Positions 47,491-59,720 of a DNA stretch of 64,000 nucleotides are shown piece by piece. A program made the position numbers and the translations under genes. The notes below the pieces were generated by a model. The model was not told the origin of the DNA, did no database searches, and saw only the letters and a list, made by a program, of their open reading frames with translations. Origin of the DNA: Jaltomata sinuosa (lineage: Eukaryota > Streptophyta > Magnoliopsida > Solanales > Solanaceae); the NCBI GenBank assembly GCA_003996215.1, contig QJPP01001852.1, positions 62,001 through 126,000 on the forward strand. Direction: 5' to 3'. Within the stretch, counting starts at the first letter, position 1, and each line of letters opens with the position of its first letter.

Positions 47491-48390
47491 ATGCCTCAGA
47501 TGAGTGCGATAGAGGTTGGTACCGAGCCTTCTGTTCCTGTTACTTCAGTGCTTCCATCAGCGCCAGGACTTCAGAGTGAAAGTTTACCACCTCAGCTAGG
47601 GGGGTGTGGGGTCAGCCCAACCTCCGATTGGATTTGTAGCGACCCCAGTTCTTCAGCAGGGTTGTCTGTCGGTATTGGAGTATGAGGCAAGATTTCATGA
47701 CATGGTTAGGCTTACTGCTAGGGTTGTACCTTTGGAGTTTGATAGGGTTTGGAGCTTTGTGGGAGGTTTGATTTCGCCGCTCCGTTTGGAGACCAAGCAT
47801 TTGGTTACAGTTAGGACGAATTTCCTTCAGGTAGTTGACCATGCTTGGGCTGTTGAGGGTTTGTGCTGTGAGGCTTATGGAGGTGGTTCTCGGAAGCGTC
47901 ATCGCAAGGATAGTTCTCGAGGTTCTCAGACTCGAGGTAGGGGATTCTCCACCAAAGATAGGTTCCACTGCTTCTTATCTACCAGGTCAGTTTCAGTTGC
48001 TCCACGGGTTCCAGAGAGTGGTTGTGTAGGGTATGTTGAGCAGAGTAGGCAGGGTACATATCATATCCTTCAGGGTTTGCCTTCAGAGGGTGTAGGCCGT
48101 GGTGGCCGGTCAGGTTCAGTGAGATTTTCCCATCGAACTTCATCTGGTAGTGGTTGTTTTCAGTGTGGTGATTGTGGGCACTTTGCTAGGAATTGCCCCA
48201 CGATTGTGTACCCGATCAGCCTAGTTGTTATGATTGTGGAGAGATTGGTCACCTTTACAGAGCTTTTCCCTGGCGAGGGTCGGTTGGGCCTTCAGTTTCG
48301 ACCACTCAGTCCAGAGTTAGATCCCGTCAGCTTGATGCTTCTCTTGGTGGGCCAGAGGTAGAGGTTTCTAATATCATTGCTCTAGGTTAG
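47491..48390 (+). pseudogene. B gag, truncated, two zinc knuckles
   Basis: Start ATG 47491 (MPQMSAIE), directly after TTCTCAG. A proline/serine-rich N-terminus joins, in another frame, to LSVLEYEARFHDM (about 47667-47705), so most of the N-terminal capsid domain is absent, as in A. The frame at 47606-48361 is open and has a basic linker and a complete zinc knuckle (CFQCGDCGHFARNC, 48155-48196). A second knuckle (CYDCGEIGHLYRAF, 48226-48267), in a different frame, has lost its last Cys. Such a Gag might still bind RNA but is unlikely to form normal particles alone. Confidence 0.72.
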
Positions 48391-51096
48391 GCCTCTACTA
48401 CCTGTGACTTGTGTAAGTCCTGCCCGTGTTGCGATTCTATCCCTTTTGTTGTTTAAATGCTTATATGCCTACCTGCTACTTGTTTAGTTGTTTGGCTACC
48501 TGAATTATAGTATCGATGTGTTGTTTATTGGTAGTTTAATTATTTAGTAGTGGATGGGGGTGAGTTAGCGTTGTGAGGTGTTTTACCCGGAGTTGTAGCT
48601 TGTGAGTAGGCTTTGTAGAGCTCGCTTCCTGTTTGTTATGGTTCTAGGCTTGCTTTGATTCTTCCTTTATAGCGGTCCTACATAGTTGTTGCCTAGGCTA
48701 TTATCTAGCGTGGCTAGAGATCCGTGCTTTGATTCGGTGTATTATCAGTAGTTGTGCCAAAGTTTAGATTTTGCGTTAGTTGGAAGATATTAGTTATGCT
48801 AGTGTTCATAGATAAGTTTGGCCTCCCGAGTGTCTAGAGTCGACCCTCTTTGTTGATAGTTTAGGAGGTTGGCAAGTATGTGGATTATTCCCATAGTATC
48901 TTCCAGTTCCTTATCCGTTGGGTGTTTTGTTGTATCCTCAGTTCCAGTTGGAACAAATCCTGATCTTAGTTCTCTGGATGAACTCTTGATGTTGGCATTG
49001 TGATTGGGTTTTGACTTTGGCACTTCTGACTAAGTGTTGACCGTAACCTCGTGGTTGGGTTGTATTCATAGCATATTGGGTGAGTCGAGCATCCAGACCA
49101 TTCTTCTCCTGCCTTGTTAAGTTTTGACAATGTAAGTTTTGGTAGAGAAAGGAATGGCTCCAGGTGCTTACTTGAGAAAGAAATTGTAAGGTTCAATATG
49201 TGCTACAGAAGGATTTTTGTTTTGTTGAAAAAGGAGGGAGATGACTCTTGTTTGTGCATATGTGTTTTAGTAGTTGACTGAGCTGGCGATGAAGGTTTGC
49301 TTTGGCATGGTGTGTTGGTGATTTGATTCAGCCATCTACATATTGCAGTGGGTTTTCCATCGATTGGTTTGTGTTTTGGTAGCAACGACTGTGTTGGAAA
49401 CTTGCATATTCAAGCCTACTTGGCTTGGGTTCTTAAGGGTTCATTAACAACATACGGGTTCAGCAAAGGCTTCGGTTGGCAGTTTTGAAGGTTGGGGTTC
49501 AGAATCATAGCTTGGCAGGTTACATCGAATGGTTTGTGAAAGTTTCTATTTGGTTGCAGCATCCTAGTTTCGGGAGGTAGTGGGTGCGGGCAACTTAGCT
49601 TCTTTACTTCAGTTACAGATGTGGCTATTGGCCTTGGAAACCTAATCCTTGGCTAACCTCTATAATAGACGGGATATTCCAGATTTCAGCAGTGTTCCAG
49701 TTAGTATGAGGTTCTTCTACCATGGTTGGACAGACTCAGTGACGTAAGTTTGAGCTTCAGTAGTGGTGTATGCCTTATGTGGTCAGCTTGTGTGGGTTGA
49801 GACTAGAGAGGCTATTTTGAGTTTTGATGATACGTAGAGACTGGTAATCGCCATTCATTTGTCAAGGATTTGAAAGCTTGTTTAGTTGATCCTTCCAGAG
49901 TTGTGATTTATGTGGGGTTCCAGTTATGGTTAGACACGGCCAGTATAGGCTAGTAGTTTGGTATGATTTCAACAAAAAATTTCTATGGCTAGATGGTAAC
50001 TTTGAACCCCAGGCCCTTTTATTACTTTACCTTCGGGGTGTTTTGACTTGATATTCATGGCATGGTAGACTTCTTCTCGAGGTGAGCTATGTAAGATGAC
50101 TTCAAATCAGAATAGTGTTCAAGTATTCAGAGTTGCAACAGTGTTCTTAGAGTTTAGAGCTTAGTGATGATTATGGACTTGGTGGTAGGCTTACCACACT
50201 ACTTGAAGGATCGTGGTTTTGGTTAGGGGTTGTCGGGAAGGTGGCCCTAGTTCCTTTGCCTCCAATTGTCTCAGATTTGGTCCGATTCAGCGAGGTTGGT
50301 TTCGTTCTATAGTTTGGAGGTTCTCCGTTAACACAAGGTATTCATATATGGCTCTCCTAAATTTGGTGTGTGGATTTCGGTTAGATTCAGATGGGTTGAT
50401 CAGTTGGGTTCATTTAGCGAGTTTGGTGTTGGCAAAGTGTTCTTCCGTTGCTTGATGCTCAATCGGGTCAGGTAACTCCAGTTTTCGAGGACCTTCTACG
50501 GGTTGTTATCTTGGATGGCAAATGTTAGTAGACTTTAGCTTGACTTTAATAGAACTTGAGTATAAAGGGTGACTTCGTTTGTGGTAGAGTATAAGCGAAG
50601 GTTGTGTATTTCTGGTGTTTTAGTTGATGCTTCGATGGTGGTTGAGTGTTCGACTTGTATGAAGCTTCCTATTTATGGTACAAAAGGATTTGGTTCAGAA
50701 TAAAAAGTTTTGTAGAATCGGCGGGTGCATAAGTTAGAGTTTTGGTTGTGGGCTATTCTGGAAAACTTGGTTGTGGTTTTGAAGATTCGAGCTTTGTATG
50801 TGTATATCCTTGCTTCTCTGGTTTTGGTGTTGTGTCGGTGCTTCTGATTGAGATTCTCAAAGTTCAGTTTAGGTCGGCAAATCTTTGGAGTTCTGGAGAT
50901 GAGTTTGGATCTAGCTTGGCTAGTAATGGGTTTAGGCTTGGTTGCGATCATTGGTTCTATTGGGTGCCGCCTGCTAAGGAGGCTACCCAGGTTGTCCGAG
51001 AGAGTAGTGCGGGCTGTGTTTCCTCTCTCCTTTTAATGTTTAGTCTATCCTTCTTTCCTGACTTTTGGGGATGAAAGTTTTTTTAGTAGTGGATGA
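48391..51096 (+). pseudogene. B pol remnant
   Basis: Collinear with 17076-20002 of A. Visible scraps are the pre-integrase LALETxSLAN-like segment near 49635-49665, an integrase-core start (MDLVVGLPH) near 50173-50200, and the chromodomain-like tail near 50970-51005 with the GGATGAAAG...AGTAG end before the LTR. No RT catalytic motif was found. No usable frame. Confidence 0.6.
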
Positions 51097-54000
51097 TGTA
51101 ATGACCCTTCCGGTCATTTATGCATTTTTGCCTTTCTTGTACAATTAGATCTTGCCTGTAGTGGCCCCAAGTTATTTATGGCTTGCTGGGACCGGTAGTT
51201 CGGTGCCCGGGTTGTTTGCCTGGTCTTTTTGGCCATTCCTGGTTTTAGAGCTTTTAACTTTGGAAATCGTTGACTTCAATCAACATTCTTGGTGAACGTG
51301 CTCGGAATCGAATTCCGATAATTCCGTTAGTTCTAAAGCGTGGACTTTGGTCTAGAGGGGCCTTTGGTCAGAATCCAAGAGCTTTTTAGGTTTGAATTCT
51401 CTCTCGTTCGGTGTTTTCAGGCAAGTTAGGCTAGTTTGGTTGACTTTGGTCAACATTCGGAGAAGACAACTTCGAATGGAAATTCTGTCAGTGTTGTTAG
51501 CTCTGGAATGCCGAGTTTAGGTTAGGTAGGTGGTTGGTTTGGGTTTCGGATGATCCGGGCTCATTTTGGGTGTTCGGTTAGTTGTGATAAGTGTTGACTT
51601 GGGTCAACATTTCTCTAAGACGACCTCGTATGGAAGTTTTGTCGATTCCGTTGAGTACGGAACGTCGTTTCAACTCTAATAGCTCTATTGGTTTTTGAGT
51701 ATTGGGTTCCAATTGTGCCCAGAATGCCCCATGGGAGTTTTAAGTTTTGCTGGTTTATAGTGCAGGCAGGGCCTTCAGCGCCAATGGCACGTAGGCAGCG
51801 CGATCGCGCTAGCCTGTGCGTGCCACCAGCACCGATGGTGCCGTGCCAGTGCGATAACGCTCAAGCACCCGCCCACGTGCCAGCGTGATGGCACCCTTTT
51901 GGTGCGATAGCGTCGAGGCGCCTGGCCCTTCTCTTGCGCGATCACACTAATCTAGCGCCGTTGGCGCTGACCAATTTTCCAGTAGTATAAATACCTGGGC
52001 CTTCATTTTTCCAGCCTTATTTCTCATATAGTTCCATCTCCAAACTAAAAATCCTCTCCACCAAAGTTCTTCTTTTAGTCTTAGCTTGGGGAATTCATCA
52101 ATTGGGTTGGAAAGTCTCGTTTCTTTGTCGATTTTGGTAAGTTCTTCTCCCCCAAGTTATTCTTCTTCAATTGTTTGGAAAATCTCCATTGTTGCCTTTT
52201 CTCAAAGCCTGAAAATCCTTTGTAGAGGCTGCCCTCTTGAGTTTGCATGATTGTGGGTTTGGAATTTGCACATCCTTAGCTTGCCTTCTTGTTGTGGTAA
52301 GTACCTTTTGGCTAAATTCCGATTTTGATTTCTTAAAAATTCCATCTTTAATTCTTGACTTGAGCGGGCTGTTTTGAGCCCCAATTGTTGTCCATTTTTG
52401 TTCAATTTTTGAGCATGCGCTCCCGGTATAGTAAGGAACATAAGTGTAGTTTTCATTTCAGGTTATGGGTTGCGGGGCCTACGGGCCCGTTTGTGACCCG
52501 GATTTCGACTCGGTTGTGCTTATGAAATTTTGGGTATTTTTAGTTTTGTTTTGACATATAGATTACTAGTTTGATATTGCTTTTGCAAATTAGAGATTCC
52601 TGGAGTAGTTCGAGCCCGGACAACGCCGTCCCTGCAGCTATTCGTCGGACGATAGGTAGGTTATGGCTTTCCCTACCTAAATTCTGCGTATATAGGCTAT
52701 AACTGCATTAATTAACATCCTTGGGTGGGTTGTTATAGGTTGGTACCCCAGACTTTATCCGCCTTGTTCGTCCATTTAATTCATACAATGTTTGTAGTAT
52801 TTGCGTGGTAATGTATATTACCCTTGTGGTCCTGTGAGGCCTTGTATTGACTCTGGAACATAGATGGTGAGTTATTTGGGGAATGTCCGCGAGTCCCGGA
52901 CATAGAGATTATACTTTTTAGGCTGGTGATGTCTGCTGAGTAGCTGTTGGGCCTGTGCAGGGCTGATAGGAATTATTGTGAGCCGTTGGGCTAATTTTAT
53001 ATTTGTGTGCGAGAAAATCATCCATGAAAAAGGTTTTCCCCTGCATGTTTTACAACAGTTTTGGCTGCGAGCCACTAAAGACGGTTTTCCCAAACTTGCA
53101 TGGCCCTGGAGGCCCGTTATTGGTATGGTTGATGATAGAAAATGGGATTTTGGATGATTTCGCACTGATTTTATTACTGGTACTAGTCTCTGCCGGGAAG
53201 AGCACCAAACTTGATTTTATTACTGATACTAGTCTCTGCCGGGCAGAACGCTAGACTTGATTTACTACAGTTTTAGACCCGGCCGCACTCCAGGCACCCT
53301 TTGAGAGGGTTAATGAGACTTTGATCATTGATTTAGACCAGAGTATACTTCAGGCACCCTTTGAGAGGGTCTTTTGAGATTACTACTACTGTTTTAGACC
53401 CGGGTCGAAGTCGGGCATGTACTACGTGATTTTGAGTTTTGAGCTACATTTGAGACTTAGTCACCGGCTTGAACCCAGACCCGATTCCGGAGGACACGTT
53501 TTGAGATTGATTTTTTATATATGGTCGAGGGGTAGACGTCCATGGACCCCTGTCGTTCCTGGGCCACATGCTACTGGCCGATTCAGCATGCCAGGAGGAG
53601 GGGTGTACGACAGAGGAGAGGTACACAAGGAAGAGTCTTCCATGGGTCCTGCCTCTATATGGGCTCGAGAGGTACCTGAGGGGGAACATACCGATTACCG
53701 TCATATCATATCATATCATGCATTGATTCCACCCTTGTTTGCTATGTGTTCAGTGTACGCTCCGATTGTATGGGTGGCCAGAGGATTTGTTTTCACTTGA
53801 TTGCGTTCCTCGATAGTATGGGTGGCCGTTGTGACTGTAGGTAGATTATATTTACTCCTGTCTTTATTTAGAGCTTGTCTTGACTTTCGGTTATTGAAGG
53901 ATTAGTGATTGAAGGATTAGTGATGGTTAACTTGTTGAGGCTTCAGTTGAGGGATTTCTGATGATTGAGAGGGCTAGGGAGTCCTATCTTATTGAAGCAC

Positions 54001-54973
54001 TTTTGTGTGGCCTTTTGAGCAGAGTGTGAGATTCTGGTTCTATCCTTGTCGGGAGTTGAGTGGTATATCTCGGTTATTGTGGGTTAGTTATTCCATCCTA
54101 GGGTTGTACTTGTGAGGTGATTTCTTGTTTATGCTACAATGTGATTGGACTGGTGTTATGATTTCCTTATACTTATTGATTCCATTTTGAGTATGTTAGA
54201 CTGCTTTCCGTCTTTTCCTTTTACTTGAGGTTACCGGTATACTGCCATTTTCTCAACTCTCTCTCTCTTTACTTACTTATATTGTTGTGCAAGGACTCGA
54301 GGTGCGTTATCCTTTCCTTCACCTGTGATTCTTTGTAATTGTATCCTCTGTGCTAGCCTGTTTTACTTGTAGCTTTTGGTTGTCTATTATCTGTGCTAGC
54401 TCCTTGCGCTTTCCTTATTGCTTCGGTGACTGCTTTCTTGCTATCTGTTACTTACTAGTTTTATATCTTATATGCGCTCAGTCGGCCGATGATGCCTACT
54501 GAGTACCCATTGTTTTGGTGCTCATACTACACTTCTGCACTTTTTGGTGCAGATATTAGTTGAGCTTTTGCCATTGATCGCGCTGGAGACTCGTGCAGAT
54601 TTTGTGGATATTCGAAACTAGGGTGAGCGTTGATGGTCGGGGCTTAACCATATCTCATCTTTTGTATCTGTTACTCCTTGTACTTTTGGAGACAAACTTG
54701 TATTGTATTTTGTTACTTCTAGCACTTGTACTCTCTTAGAAGCTTTTGTACTGTCGATACCAAGTCTTGGGGTTGGTGTAGTTTCCCTTATGTATATATT
54801 CGAGTTTTGCTTCCGCTTTGTCTACCTTTACATTCTGCTTTCTCTAATTTCTGCTTGTTGGTGAGTTTTGGTTAGGTAGTAGCCCATTACTAACCGTTCT
54901 GAACTACGGGAATTGGTTCTCCTACTGGGGGGGTTGTAGGTGCCATCATGACCTGAGAAATCGGGTCGTGACA
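51097..54973 (+). repeat. 3' LTR of B
   Basis: It starts TGTAATGACCCTTCCGG and ends AATCGGGTCGTGACA. It has an extra tandem unit around 53310-53370 and a 15-bp duplication near 53900 that the 5' LTR lacks. GC-rich block 51770-51975, TATAAATA 51986-51993. Confidence 0.93.
51986..51993 (+). promoter_or_regulatory. TATA box in B 3' LTR
   Basis: TATAAATA, same context as at 44394. Confidence 0.6.
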
Positions 54974-54978
54974 TCTCC
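54974..54978. repeat. Target duplication TCTCC (right)
   Basis: Partner of 43501-43505. Confidence 0.95.
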
Positions 54979-57900
54979 GTAGCCTATAATGGTCAGTAAT
55001 GGGCTACTATCTAGCAAACAACGTGGAAAAACAATCTAATAAGTGAAAGCAAGGGAACAAGATGAAGGAAATAGATAACATGAGCAATATATATAGTGCA
55101 GAAACTAAACCAAACCCAAAACCTGGTATCATAGCGTATAAGAGTCGGATCTACATAAGGAGTACAAGGGTCCAAAACAATATATACAAAGTTGTCTCCG
55201 AGTAGAAATAGAGTACAAAATCAAAAGATAAACTAAAAGCTAAGCTCCGGTCGCCAAGAGTTCACCCTCAGTCTGGACGGTACAAAAACAGCACCTCGCA
55301 CGAGTCTCCGACGAGATAACAGTGATGGCCCACACTAGGATCTGCACCAGAAGATGCAGAGTGTAGTATGGGCACCAAATGTGAGGCATAAGGTACCTAG
55401 TAGGTATCATAGGCCGACTGGGCACATATAAGATAAAAGAGCAGTAATAAGTAGAATAGAAATAGTTATTCACAGAAAACAACGAAGAAGTAGGCGGAAG
55501 CTAGAATAGAAGGAAGACAGCAGAAAACAACATACATGGCTAGCTATAGAATATATATTACAGACACATAAGAAAGAAAAAAATGACACACCTGGGACCC
55601 TCGCAATAACAATAGATAAGAAGTTTTCAGAAAATGGGCGGTATACCGGTAACCTCAATTAAAAAGGAAAGGAGGAAACAGGAAGCCAAAGCATGCTCGA
55701 TTACAAGAATAAAAACCAAGTCAAGATACAAATACTACTTCCAATACCGAAATCGTAGTAAGAAATCAACATAAAGAATAATAACTCGGCTAAGCAATAT
55801 CAAGCCTACCTATAGTCCCAATGGGCGCCCATACACCTGAGGAACACATACAAGTGAAGACAAACCCTCCGGCATCCCATACTACCGGAGCGTACACTCT
55901 GCAAAGAGCAAACAAGGGTGGAACCTCACGCAAATGAATGGTATGATGCATGATGATATCAGGGTGGAACAGTAACTAGTTATGTACCTCCTCTAGTGCC
56001 TAAAGGGCCCAACAAGTAGGTTCCATGGAAGGACACTGCCCGTCTACCTCTACTCCACCATATACCCCTCCTCCGGTGCACGCAGCCCAAAGCCCCTGGC
56101 CCGAATTGGCAAGGTCTATGGAGGTCCTCGACCACATACTTTATCTCAATCTCGAAACCTCGTCAAGAGTGGGTCTGGATCAAAGATGGTATCTCAAAAT
56201 CTCTAAAATGCATGCCCACACTCTGTCCAGGTCTAAAACAGTGAAATAAGTCACAAAACCCCACTAAGGGTGCCCGAGCATAACAGGGTCTAAAACAGTA
56301 GTAAAACAGTTCAGATGCTCGAACCGACCGAGTCTAACGTTGTCTCAATTTAGTAAAATTCCAATCTATCACCACGGCCCTGCCGAGTCAAGCAATAGTA
56401 GGAAAACTGTGATAAAAACTCATCTTTTAAATCTTTTAGCCCGAAAAGATCCATGCAAGGCATTTCCAAACCAATTTAAAGTCATTTCAGCCGAAAACAG
56501 GCCCCCGGGGCCATGCAAGTTTAGAAAAGTAGTCCCGAAGCCCAAACCATAGTAAAATATGCGGAAAATACCTTATCATGCATGGAAATGGACTGATCAA
56601 TCACAAATAGCATCTCAACGGCTCACAACCAATCTATCGGCTCTGCACAAGCACAAATTGCTCTACAACACAGATAGCCAGCCTAAAATCGCGTTAATGA
56701 TGTCCGAGACTCACGGACACCCCAAATTAACCCACCATATATGGTCCAGAGTCAATACAAGGCCACACAGGACCACACGGGTGATAATATCAATCTACAA
56801 GAATACTACGAACAACGAAGGAAAGTAACGAGGCGGACATGGAAAAGTGGTCAAGGTTTATGGTGCCAAGCTATAAACCCAACCCAAGGATGCCAATTAA
56901 TACAATTTTATCCTATATATGCGCAATCTAGAGAAGTTAGACCGTAACCTACCTGTTGTCCGGCGACAAGCTGCTGGAACACGATATCCGAGGCCAAACC
57001 GATCTGAGAAGCTCCGAATGACAATCAAATTACAAAGAACATAAACTATAAGTTAAAATGAGACTAATGATACCCATATTGCTAAAACTATAGCTGCGTC
57101 AAAATTCGGGTCACAAATGGGCCCGGGGGCCTCGCAACTCAAAGTCGGAACAAAAAATACCAAAATGTTCCCCATGTTCTCGGGAGTTCATGCTCAAAAT
57201 TTGAACGAAAATGGACATCAATTGGGGCTCAAAACATCCCACAAATCAAGAAATTATAAAGGGAATTAATGGAAGAAAATCAAAATTTAAAGAGAGCATT
57301 TACCGGATTTAGGAGTCCACAAACGAGCAAGGATCGACAAAATAATTTCATCCAAGTTGTTGGGTTGATCAAGGTGTTTTAATGGAGGTTTTGGGTTGTA
57401 TTTCAATGGAGGAACGAGTTTGGGTGTTGGGTAAATGAAGGAGAAAAGGGGCTGGCCAGCATATATAGGCTGGCAGCGCCGAGGAGCCAGGGTGGCCAGG
57501 CGCTGAGGCGCATGGGCACAGAGGCCAGGGGGCCAGGGCGTCCAGGTGGTGAGGCGCATGGGCACATGCTGCTGCCCACACCAGGAACTAGCAACCAATC
57601 CTTAGGCAAATTTTCACACGATGGGTCCCCGGGAATGCATCTGAGGTCCCGTAAACATAAACGAGCTAAGCTATTCGACTAGAAACGGCATTTTGGATCC
57701 AATGGAATTGACGAAAATTCAATCAGAGGTTGATTTAACGAAAAGTGGGCCCCACGCCCAAAATCAACATTTAGGCCAACAATTCTCAAAACGGAACCCA
57801 AGGGCCGAAATCAAGTCTGGAAGCCTCGGAACTCGAACCAATGGTCCCTCTAGCCTAAAGTTGACATTCTGGATCTAACAGCGCCATCAAAATTTCCACC

Positions 57901-58277
57901 CGAGGCCATCTTCTCTGAATGTTTACCAAATTCAAACTTTTAAGTTCAACTTGGATAGAAACACAAAAACTCACCCAAAATCACACCGAAAGCTCCCAGA
58001 CCCCAACCAAGGGTCCATCTAGACCAAAATCCATGCTGCAGAGTTAATGGAACTATCAAAATTTGATTCCGAGTGCGCTTACCAAAAATGTTGACCGAAG
58101 TCAATGAATTCCTAAGTTGAAGCTCTAAATTAGGGAAACGGTCCTAACGACCAAATGAACGGCCAGAGCACCAAAAAATTGGTCCCAGCAAGCCATAAAT
58201 GACTTGGGGAAGATACAGGAAGGCTCTAATAGTGTAATGAATGCGTAAACGCGAAGATAATCGGAAGGGTCATCACA
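54979..58277 (-). repeat. 3' LTR of C, main part
   Basis: The minus strand starts TGTGATGACCC at 58277. It has a GC-rich block (57470-57590), including a near-repeat of GTGCCCATGCGCCTCA, followed by a TATATAT box at 57461-57468. It aligns with the partial 5' LTR at 63593-64000. Confidence 0.9.
57461..57468 (-). promoter_or_regulatory. TATA box in C 3' LTR
   Basis: CTATATAT on the minus strand just after the GC-rich block. Confidence 0.55.
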
Positions 58278-59720
58278 ACATCCACTACTAAAAAGACTTT
58301 CATCCTCGAAAGTCAAAAAGAAGGGAGTACCTGAAGGCTTGAACAACTGCGGATACTGAGCACGCAACCCACTCCCGGTCTCCCAAGTAGCCTCCTCGAC
58401 TGGATGATGCCTCCACTGAACTTTCACAAGCGAGATCTCCCTAGATCTCAATCTTCTGATATCTCTGGCCAGAATAGTTATCGGCTCCTCAACAAATGAC
58501 AACCTCTTGTCTAACTGAACTGAATCCCAATGCAACACAAGAGACTCATCTGACACATACCGGCGCAACATCGAGATATGAAAAACTGGGTGAACAGTTG
58601 AAAACATCGAAGGCAAAGCTAATATGTAGGCAACACTACCAACCCTCTATAGAATCTCAAATGACCTAATGAACCGGGAGCTAAGCTTGCCCCGACGACC
58701 AAATCTCATCACGCCCTTCACGGGCGATACTCGAAGGAAAACCAAGTCACCAACACTGAACTCGAAGGAATAAAGTCTACGATCAGCGTAGCTTTTCTGC
58801 CTACTCTGGGCTGCTCTAAGTCTGTCCTGAATCAAATGGACACGGTCCAAGGAATCTCTAAGCAAATATGTACTCTGCGGTCTGGACTCTAACCCATCGA
58901 ACCAACCAATCGGCGATCTGCAATGCCTACCATACAAAGCCTCGAAAGATGCCATGCCAATGCTCAAATGAAAACTATTATTATACGCAAACTTGGCCAA
59001 TGGCACAAACTGATATCATGAACACCCAAAGTCAAGAATGCAAGCCTGAAGCATGTCCTACAGGACATGAATAGTCCTCTCAAATTGGCCATCTGTCTAA
59101 GGGTGGAAAGCGGTACTAAGCTGAACCTCCGTACCCAAATCCCTCTGTATATCTCTCAAGAACTGAGATGTGAACTGCGTGTCGCGGTCTGAAATGATAG
59201 AAGCTGGGACCCCGTGCAACCGAACAACCTCACGAATGTAAATCTGAGCTAACCTCTCAGCACCGTAGGAAGTCTGAACCGGCAAGAAGTGGGCTGACTT
59301 AGTCAGCCAATCCACAATCACCCAAATGGAATCAAAACCCTGAGAAGTACGAGACAAACTGGCAAAAAAGTCCATAGTAATACCTTCCCACTTCCACTCA
59401 GGAATGGGAAGTCGCTGCATCAGGCCACCCGATCTCATGTGCTCGAACTTCACCTACTGATAGTTCAAGCACCGAGATACAAACTCCTCTACGTCCTGCT
59501 TCATACCACACCACCAGTAAAGCTTCCTCAAATCTCTATACATCTTTCCTGCGCCAGGATGAATGGGGTATCTAGAACAATGTGCCTCACAGAGTATCAA
59601 CTGAATCAAATCACCAACCCTCAGAACACAAAGTCGACCATCAAACCTCAGAATACCATCAGAACCCAAAGTATCCCAGCTGGCCTCACCCCGAACTACC
59701 TGATCACGAAGGTCACACAA
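58125..59720 (-). pseudogene. C integrase and chromodomain-like tail
   Basis: Read on the minus strand in one frame with stops. The zinc region (AHCSRYPIHPG ... SRCLNY) has its last Cys replaced by Tyr, then TAG at 59454-59456. The core has both aspartates (VIVDWL, ISDRDTQF), then TAG at 59097-59099, TAG at 59058-59060 and TGA near 59007, with the glutamate (QFERTI) between the first two of these. A TAG at 58647-58649 precedes the chromodomain-like end (VKVQWRHHPVEEATWETG, about 58370-58425). The frame then passes the internal/LTR border at 58277 and stays open to about 58125. Confidence 0.87.

Larger units (their letters stand above)
43506..54973 (+). mobile_element. Full-length, coding-poor gypsy element B
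   Basis: 11,468 bp with LTRs of 3,781 and 3,877 bp, a perfect 5-bp duplication, a primer site lacking one G, a truncated gag with two zinc knuckles, and a pol reduced to scraps. Its sequence is collinear with A. Because B inserted cleanly but encodes no usable pol, it either decayed afterwards or was moved by proteins of a relative such as C. Confidence 0.9.

Noticed and set aside
48391..51096. B as an autonomous element
   Set aside because: No RT motif or usable pol frame could be found despite complete LTRs and a clean target duplication.
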